Assembly: GCA_041666685.1 (NCBI GenBank)
Contig: JBAYGJ010000034.1
Location: forward strand, 1-9,571
Source: JBAYGJ01 sp041666685
Lineage (GTDB): Bacteria > Patescibacteriota > Patescibacteriia > UBA10025 > JAHIVO01
Length of the DNA stretch: 9,571 nt
Reading direction: 5' to 3'
Below the pieces are notes generated by a model. The model was given only the letters and a program-made list of their open reading frames with translations. It did not search any database and was not told the origin of the DNA. A program made the position numbers and the translations under genes. Of this stretch, positions 5,715-9,571 are shown piece by piece (position 1 is the first letter of the stretch; the number at the start of each line of letters is the position of its first letter).

Positions 5715-7376
5715 TTATTGAATAATTCGCGCTATTTCTTCCACCGTTGTCTGTTTGGCCTGGATTTTTTTCAAACCATCCTGCTGCAGGGAACAAAAAC
5801 CCCGTCGCTCAGCCTCAGTATGCAAAACAGCCGCTGGCGAACGCTTGATAATCAGATCATGCATCATATCGTCGATTTCCAATATTTCAAAAATTCCGAC
5901 CCGACCACGATACCCGGTCTTCAGGCATTTCTGGCACCCCTGGCCAGCGGCCACGGACAGAGGCAGGTCTTTTGCTTTGCCGGTAAATGCTTCGGGCAAT
6001 ACATTTATGATATATTCCTTTTTGCAATTCGAACAAATTTTTCTGGCCAGGCGCTGGCCGATGACCGCGCGGACCGTCGAAGCAATCAGATACGGCTCCA
6101 CGCCCATGTCAAGCAGACGCGGAATTGCCGCTGCGGCACTATTCGTATGTAGTGACGACAGTACCAGGTGGCCGGTCAGGGCTGCATTCACCGCGATAGT
6201 AGCAGTTTCTTTATCACGAATTTCGCCAACCATAATAATGTCCGGATCCTGCCGTAACAATGAACGTAACCCGTCTGCGAACGTCAGATTGACTAACGAA
6301 TTGACCTGAACCTGGTTTGCCCCGGACAAATGATATTCGATCGGGTCTTCTATGGTCGAAATATTCACTTTCTTTTTGCTGATCGCTTTCAGCATGGCAT
6401 ACAACGTGGTCGTCTTGCCTGAACCGGTCGGACCGGTAACCAAAACCATACCATTGGAAAACCCGAGTAGTTTCTCTATCTGGCGGCGATGAGTGGCCTG
6501 CATGCCGAGAGTATCGAGTGACAGCTCCTCATTATCCGTATCCAAAAAGCGTAAGGCGATTTTTTGGCCGTATAAAGTAGGAATAATAGAAACGCGTATG
6601 GCAATGCGATATCCTGATTCATTAAAAGTGAAGCGGCCGTCCTGCGGGCGCATATGCTCATCAATGCGCAACCTGGCTAAAATCTTTATGCGGGCCAACA
6701 GTGAAGCGAGGATCTCTTTTGGCAAAGTAAAAATTTCATGCAGCTGGCCATCAATGCGCATGCGGATCAGCACATGCTCCTGCCTGGGCTCGATATGCAT
6801 GTCGCTGGCTTTGCTCCTCAGTGCGAACATCACCAAATGGTTTACCAAAGAAATGATCGGCACCTGTTGCGCCGTCGCCTCTGGTGACAGCGAAGAATTC
6901 TTTGCCCGATCGATCAGCTCTTGGATATATGTCCGGCTGTCGTCAGCAGAATGGTCGAATGTCAGCTGGAGTATCTGTTTGATCGTTCCCTGGTGGGCGA
7001 GATACGGCTCAACTTTTTTACCAAGTTTAGTACCGATAAAGTTTACCAATCCCCCATCATCGGGATCCGCCATGGCGACATACACTTTTTCATGATCCTC
7101 ATAAAAAGGAAGGATAGTATGTTCCAGGCATACGGAAGCAGGCAACAGCTTGGCGGTTTCGAGGTTAATTTCCAATTGGGTTAGGTCAATAACCTGTTGC
7201 TGGTGCGTCTGTCGGAGCAGTGAGACAATTTTTGCCACAGTAGAAATATTTTGGTCAGCGCAAAAATCAAGCACATTGCCGACCCGCTGCTTTTCATACT
7301 CCTTCAGCTGCTGGGAGGCTTCTTTGCTAATTAAACCCTCTTTTTTTAATATGTCTGTTACCTGTTTCGAGACCAT
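5715..7376 (-). CDS. pilB: Type IV pilus assembly ATPase PilB/GspE
   Basis: 553 residues, typical for PilB. This hexameric cytoplasmic ATPase powers pilin polymerisation through the platform protein. An N-terminal MshEN/T2SSE-N-like domain spans about 60-140. The core follows in order: Asp-box region with RMRIDG (205-210), Walker A GPTGSGKT (315-322, K321), Walker B DPDIIMVGE (377-385, catalytic E385), and His box TGHLVLSSLHTN (401-412). The tetracysteine zinc site of assembly-type ATPases is present: C448, C451, C481, C484. These cysteines and the N-domain argue against the retraction ATPase PilT. ATG at 7376 has no recognisable Shine-Dalgarno sequence and a short leader of about 20 bases from the proposed promoter. 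It is first in the pilus operon. All catalytic motifs look intact. Confidence 0.96.
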   Translation of the reverse strand: MVSKQVTDILKKEGLISKEASQQLKEYEKQRVGNVLDFCADQNISTVAKIVSLLRQTHQQQVIDLTQLEINLETAKLLPASVCLEHTILPFYEDHEKVYVAMADPDDGGLVNFIGTKLGKKVEPYLAHQGTIKQILQLTFDHSADDSRTYIQELIDRAKNSSLSPEATAQQVPIISLVNHLVMFALRSKASDMHIEPRQEHVLIRMRIDGQLHEIFTLPKEILASLLARIKILARLRIDEHMRPQDGRFTFNESGYRIAIRVSIIPTLYGQKIALRFLDTDNEELSLDTLGMQATHRRQIEKLLGFSNGMVLVTGPTGSGKTTTLYAMLKAISKKKVNISTIEDPIEYHLSGANQVQVNSLVNLTFADGLRSLLRQDPDIIMVGEIRDKETATIAVNAALTGHLVLSSLHTNSAAAAIPRLLDMGVEPYLIASTVRAVIGQRLARKICSNCKKEYIINVLPEAFTGKAKDLPLSVAAGQGCQKCLKTGYRGRVGIFEILEIDDMMHDLIIKRSPAAVLHTEAERRGFCSLQQDGLKKIQAKQTTVEEIARIIQ

Positions 7377-7401
7377 AAAAAGATATTAAAAATAACCCAG
7401 C

Positions 7402-7430
7402 ATCTTATATCAAACGCCCATATTTGTCAA
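7402..7430 (-). promoter_or_regulatory. Promoter of the pilus operon
   Basis: The minus strand carries a perfect -35 TTGACA (7430-7425). The best -10 match is TATAAG (7409-7404, 5/6), with an extended-10 TG one base upstream but a short 15-base spacer. The alternative TAAGAT (7407-7402, 4/6) has the ideal 17-base spacer. Transcription would start near 7395-7398, leaving about 20 bases of A/T-rich leader before the ATPase ATG. Confidence 0.65.
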
Positions 7431-7446
7431 GGGGGTAGGCAAGAAT

Positions 7447-7472
7447 AAAAAAAGCCACCCCTGTAGAGTGGC
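7447..7472 (-). terminator. Intrinsic terminator after zinc-ribbon-like gene
   Basis: Minus strand: GCCACTC (7472-7466), 5-base loop, GGGTGGC (7460-7454), then seven T (7453-7447). The stem is seven pairs with one G-T. It lies 19 bases after the stop codon of the 61-residue gene and just ahead of the pilus promoter. Confidence 0.85.
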
Positions 7473-7491
7473 CCTAACGTCAGATCAATAG

Positions 7492-7677
7492 TCATGCCGG
7501 GTTTTGGCTGACCTCTTTCCAATACAACCCTCCGCAGCGGCAGCGAGGGAAGCATTTGTCCTTTTCCAGGATTGCCTGCTTGCCATATTGGCAAGGCTTG
7601 CCATTATTGCCGTTGCAGGCATAGGTTCCGTCATGGGGGACCCATTCATACGACCTCAGATACAATTTCTCTGCCAT
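7492..7677 (-). CDS. Small cysteine-rich zinc-ribbon-like protein (YjzC-like layout)
   Basis: 61 residues from ATG at 7677, chosen because a perfect AGGAGG (7689-7684) lies six bases upstream; a frame extension to 7713 lacks this. Five cysteines occur at 21, 29, 42, 46 and 48, the last three in KCFPRCRCGG, a knuckle-like end typical of small zinc ribbons. The order GTYxCxGNNGKPC ... FPRCRCGGLYW resembles the layout of YjzC-type small proteins, in which a Gly-x-Tyr motif is followed by a Phe-Pro and a Trp near the end; that assignment is tentative. There is no signal peptide or membrane segment, so it is cytoplasmic. It is a single-gene transcript with its own promoter and terminator. Function unknown. 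Confidence 0.8.
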   Translation of the reverse strand: MAEKLYLRSYEWVPHDGTYACNGNNGKPCQYGKQAILEKDKCFPRCRCGGLYWKEVSQNPA

Positions 7678-7716
7678 GCTCAACCTCCTGTTTGTTTTCT
7701 GGAGCAGATACACGCC

Positions 7717-7745
7717 ACATTACTCCGTACGATTTCTACAGTCAA
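7717..7745 (-). promoter_or_regulatory. Promoter of the zinc-ribbon-like gene
   Basis: The minus strand shows TTGACT (-35, 7745-7740, 5/6), a 17-base spacer and TAATGT (-10, 7722-7717, only 3/6). The -35 begins three bases after the T-tract of the preceding terminator. The position is sensible, with a leader of about 30 bases ending in AGGAGG, but the -10 is weak. Confidence 0.5.
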
Positions 7746-7748
7746 GAT

Positions 7749-7774
7749 AAAAAAGCGTCCTTTCAACAGGACGC
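7749..7774 (-). terminator. Intrinsic terminator after the 105-residue gene
   Basis: Minus strand: GCGTCCT (7774-7768), 6-base loop, AGGACGC (7761-7755), then six T (7754-7749). A perfect 7-bp GC-rich stem 17 bases after the stop codon. Confidence 0.88.
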
Positions 7775-7791
7775 CTTAACGCTACTCTTAC

Positions 7792-8109
7792 CTAGCGGAC
7801 TTTGATCTTGAAATGCCAGACCTGGGGACGGTTGCATGACGTGCACTGGATCGAATGATCGAACGTGGCCGATGCATACTTCGCATCCGTATAAACCTTG
7901 CTGATGGTTGTCCGGACACTCTCGGTGAATTTGCTCTGGCCAAATCCCTCCAAACAGATGGTCAGGCACCCGTCTTTGTCGAGCTGTGAAAAGCTCGCTT
8001 CATTGAGTACCCTCTCAATTTCGCTTATCGCGTCATTAATAAACCCCTGCTCGTCCGCTTCCATCCGGCTGGCCGAATCACTTTGGCTGGTCACTCTAGT
8101 CCGCTTCAT
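7792..8109 (-). CDS. Hypothetical 105-residue cytoplasmic protein with CxxC
   Basis: No family is recognised. ATG at 8109 is chosen over the in-frame ATG at 8154 because a perfect AGGAGG (8122-8117) lies seven bases upstream and the -10 of its promoter overlaps the earlier ATG. The protein begins basic and Ser/Thr-rich (1-15), then has an amphipathic, probably helical segment (about 17-40). A middle part holds C48 and C52, and the last strand-like segment is preceded by C89-T-S-C92 (QCTSCNRPQVWHFKIKVR at the C-terminus). The four cysteines could bind one metal ion. No export signal or membrane helix. It has its own promoter and terminator, and the same organisation as the next small gene. Confidence 0.75.
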   Translation of the reverse strand: MKRTRVTSQSDSASRMEADEQGFINDAISEIERVLNEASFSQLDKDGCLTICLEGFGQSKFTESVRTTISKVYTDAKYASATFDHSIQCTSCNRPQVWHFKIKVR

Positions 8110-8153
8110 GAATATGCCTCCTGTGCAATATTTGTTTTTCCAATTTTCATCCA

Positions 8154-8182
8154 AATCTACCGTACCGCGCTCTCTATGTCAA
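8154..8182 (-). promoter_or_regulatory. Promoter of the 105-residue gene
   Basis: Minus strand: perfect TTGACA (8182-8177), exactly 17 bases, then TAGATT (8159-8154, 4/6). The predicted leader is about 38 bases and ends with AGGAGG seven bases before ATG 8109. This is the clearest promoter in the window. Confidence 0.72.
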
Positions 8183-8187
8183 GATGT

Positions 8188-8220
8188 AAAAAAAGCCTAT
8201 CACGCCTCATTGCTCATGGC
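8188..8220 (-). terminator. Imperfect terminator after Kazal-like gene
   Basis: The minus strand after the stop at 8233 gives an imperfect hairpin over 8220-8195 (outer GCCAT paired with ATaGGC, inner AGC with GCgT, two bulges and a mismatch), followed by seven T (8194-8188). Placement is right for ending the DUF3048/Kazal-like unit, but the stem is weak. Confidence 0.45.
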
Positions 8221-8232
8221 ATATAACAATAT

Positions 8233-8673
8233 CTAAATACTCTCATACCTTTTATCGTAACAGTAATACCTTATATTACAGCGTAATGTTTTTTCATTAA
8301 TGAAATCACGATCTGAGGAAATCTCTTTGCCAGACGCGTCAAATAACCGGTCACACATGCAGTCAACGTCATCTATTTTTATGCTTCCGTCAGGATTCCT
8401 TGCATTGCCACCTGCTCCAGGACAGCTACACATTGCCGAATACCAATAGTATGTTTTTCCGTCTGCGGTGCATACATTAAAATCAACATCTCCCATCAGA
8501 TTACAAATCGGCTTGGGGTTTCCCGGTGGCGGCTTGTAGAAGTATGTATAAAAACCGAATCCCGCTCCTAAAATTATGCATACGCCACAAATTATCAAAA
8601 TCAATCGCAGACGATCTTTTGGTTTAACGGATTTGCCGCCGCTGTTTAATATTGGACCAGCAACATTCTCCAT
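8233..8673 (-). CDS. Membrane-anchored cysteine-rich protein with Kazal-like motif
   Basis: 146 residues. Residues 1-21 are cytoplasmic and basic near the end (KPKDRLR), followed by one membrane helix at about 23-46, so the C-terminal 100 residues should be outside. That part holds eight cysteines (57, 68, 82, 84, 105, 107, 132, 138), an even number suited to disulfides. C57 followed by NVC68-TADGKTYYWYSAMC82-x-C84 resembles the Kazal serine-protease-inhibitor signature (VCGxDGxTYxNxCxxxC). The remaining cysteines do not follow a standard Kazal spacing, so protease inhibition is only a possibility. The start ATG at 8673 has no good Shine-Dalgarno sequence; the gene follows the DUF3048 stop by 15 bases and is probably co-transcribed with it. 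Confidence 0.7.
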   Translation of the reverse strand: MENVAGPILNSGGKSVKPKDRLRLILIICGVCIILGAGFGFYTYFYKPPPGNPKPICNLMGDVDFNVCTADGKTYYWYSAMCSCPGAGGNARNPDGSIKIDDVDCMCDRLFDASGKEISSDRDFINEKTLRCNIRYYCYDKRYESI

Positions 8674-8688
8674 AGTATGATAATAATA

Positions 8689-9571
8689 TTACTTCCAGAG
8701 TATTGGCCGGTCTTTTGGCACGATCTCTACCCACGTCGTGCCGCGAACAAACTGCACCTCCTGGCCGTTTGTATAATAATACCTGGTGCGTGAAGACATT
8801 AGTGGTTTGCGCCAGATGATCTGGGACAGCTTCCCGTCCTGGAGCAGCCAGCCGCGCCCGCCGCCGGTTATCTGGAGAGCAAGGTGTTTCTGCCAGTCCA
8901 GAACCTTTTCTTTCTCAATCAGCTGGACTACGACATTTTTCGCCGACAAGACGGCCTTAGCTGACAGATTCACGTCCCCGTGCGGCTTACCTCCGTTGTA
9001 TCGTAAAAAAGAATTTGAAGCCCGGTCATACTGCCAAGCCACGATATATTGGCTGCCCGATTTGAAATCGATGATAAGTTTCTTTTTTTCTTTTGGCCGG
9101 TTCTTCAGCAACGCATCATCCTTGAATTTCCACATTTCGAACGTAGCTCCGGCCGTAGTCAGCTTGAAATCATTCTTCATTTTCTTGATGAGCGCCCCGC
9201 TCGTGAACAGGTTATGCGTGGTGGCTGTTTTCCCCGCCCGGAAAAAATACCTGGCCGTTTTATTCACCAGCGCATCGATGCTCCGGACTTTCAACTTGCC
9301 GAATTCATTGAACGCGTCGCGGCTGCCGCCGGCATGCAAAATAGTGGCATTGTACTCTTTGGCCAAATCCACATAATACGGACGGGCGGAACGGACTGGA
9401 CCGATTTTCGCCTGGTTTTCTAATACAGACAGCATCAGAAATCGTGGAACACCGCCTTCGGCGAGCGCTTCATATACGAGCGAGGCGGAAGCCAACCCGG
9501 CCTGCGGACGGACTGACGCCAAATTTTCAACCATTACCCCGACCGGCTGGATATTTGCCTGGCTATACGGC
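8689..9571 (-). CDS. DUF3048 (YerB-like) domain protein, 5' end off window
   Basis: The frame is open to the right edge, giving 293 visible residues. The Met codon at 9534 is internal, because the 12 codons before it continue the family motif (PVGVMVEN). Family signatures seen: RPQAGL, VYEALAEGGVPRF, KIGPVRSARPYYVDLA, ILHAGGS and a TTHNLF stretch, all in the N-terminal DUF3048 domain. The C-terminal DUF3048_C domain follows, with SAKNVVVQ, GGGRGWLLQDGK, WRKP and GTTWVEIVP near the end. Members are extracytoplasmic, often lipoproteins, in Gram-positives and in candidate-phyla bacteria; their biochemical role is not established. The missing N-terminus, probably 40-60 residues, should carry the signal or lipobox. 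Downstream lies the Kazal-like membrane protein, suggesting a shared cell-surface setting. Confidence 0.93.
   Translation of the reverse strand, partial: PYSQANIQPVGVMVENLASVRPQAGLASASLVYEALAEGGVPRFLMLSVLENQAKIGPVRSARPYYVDLAKEYNATILHAGGSRDAFNEFGKLKVRSIDALVNKTARYFFRAGKTATTHNLFTSGALIKKMKNDFKLTTAGATFEMWKFKDDALLKNRPKEKKKLIIDFKSGSQYIVAWQYDRASNSFLRYNGGKPHGDVNLSAKAVLSAKNVVVQLIEKEKVLDWQKHLALQITGGGRGWLLQDGKLSQIIWRKPLMSSRTRYYYTNGQEVQFVRGTTWVEIVPKDRPILWK

Noticed and set aside
5695..5796. N-terminal extension of PilC
   Set aside because: It overlaps the end of pilB by 82 bases and has no resemblance to the family N-terminus.
5755..7095. Plus-strand open frames of 184 and 200 codons (5755-6309, 6493-7095)
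   Set aside because: They lie antisense to the ATPase gene, whose motifs are all intact; their translations show no domain or sensible composition.
8786..9423. Plus-strand frames of 196 and 124 codons
   Set aside because: Antisense to the DUF3048 gene, which matches its family throughout.

Overview
All recognisable genes lie on the minus strand, so the window reads right to left. It looks like a bacterial chromosome of roughly 47-50% GC by eye. The standard code is in use: UGA clearly acts as a stop, for example at the 4-base ATGA overlaps in the pilus operon. A DUF3048 (YerB-like) protein, a compact type IV pilus operon and many short genes of unknown function fit an uncultured lineage such as a Patescibacteria/CPR member. 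However, the genes at the left end look diderm-like: a PKD-type lipoprotein and a secreted protein with an OmpA-like half and a beta-rich half. I leave the phylum open. I found no tRNA, rRNA, CRISPR array or mobile element.

Layout from right to left. (1) 9571-8233: the 3' part of a DUF3048 protein, followed 15 bases later by a small membrane-anchored, cysteine-rich protein with a Kazal-like motif. (2) 8182-7749: a single gene for a 105-residue unknown protein with its own promoter and terminator. (3) 7745-7447: a single gene for a 61-residue cysteine-rich, zinc-ribbon-like protein, also with its own promoter and terminator. (4) 7430-2008: a six-gene type IV pilus operon: PilB-type assembly ATPase, PilC-type platform protein, and four minor pilins in the order GspH-like, PilV/GspI-like, PilW/GspJ-like and PilX/GspK-like. 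The last is fused to a von Willebrand factor A (VWA) domain. (5) 1991-1808: a possible 26-residue, extremely basic small protein with a promoter-like sequence upstream and a terminator downstream. (6) 1797-1: two envelope genes, a GTG-started secreted protein and a lipoprotein that runs off the left edge. A promoter and a 5'-leader hairpin precede them.

In the pilus operon, the ATPase and platform protein would drive assembly. The four minor pilins match the H-I-J-K set that in other systems caps and primes the filament. The VWA domain sits on the K-position pilin, so the most economical reading is a filament with a MIDAS-bearing, metal-dependent binding module at its tip. The major pilin, prepilin peptidase, retraction ATPase and PilM/N/O assembly proteins are not in the window.

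The 300-base stretch without a long gene, 1671-2007, holds the tiny basic ORF, a terminator, two promoters and a structured leader. The other gaps are short and are mostly filled by terminator-promoter pairs.
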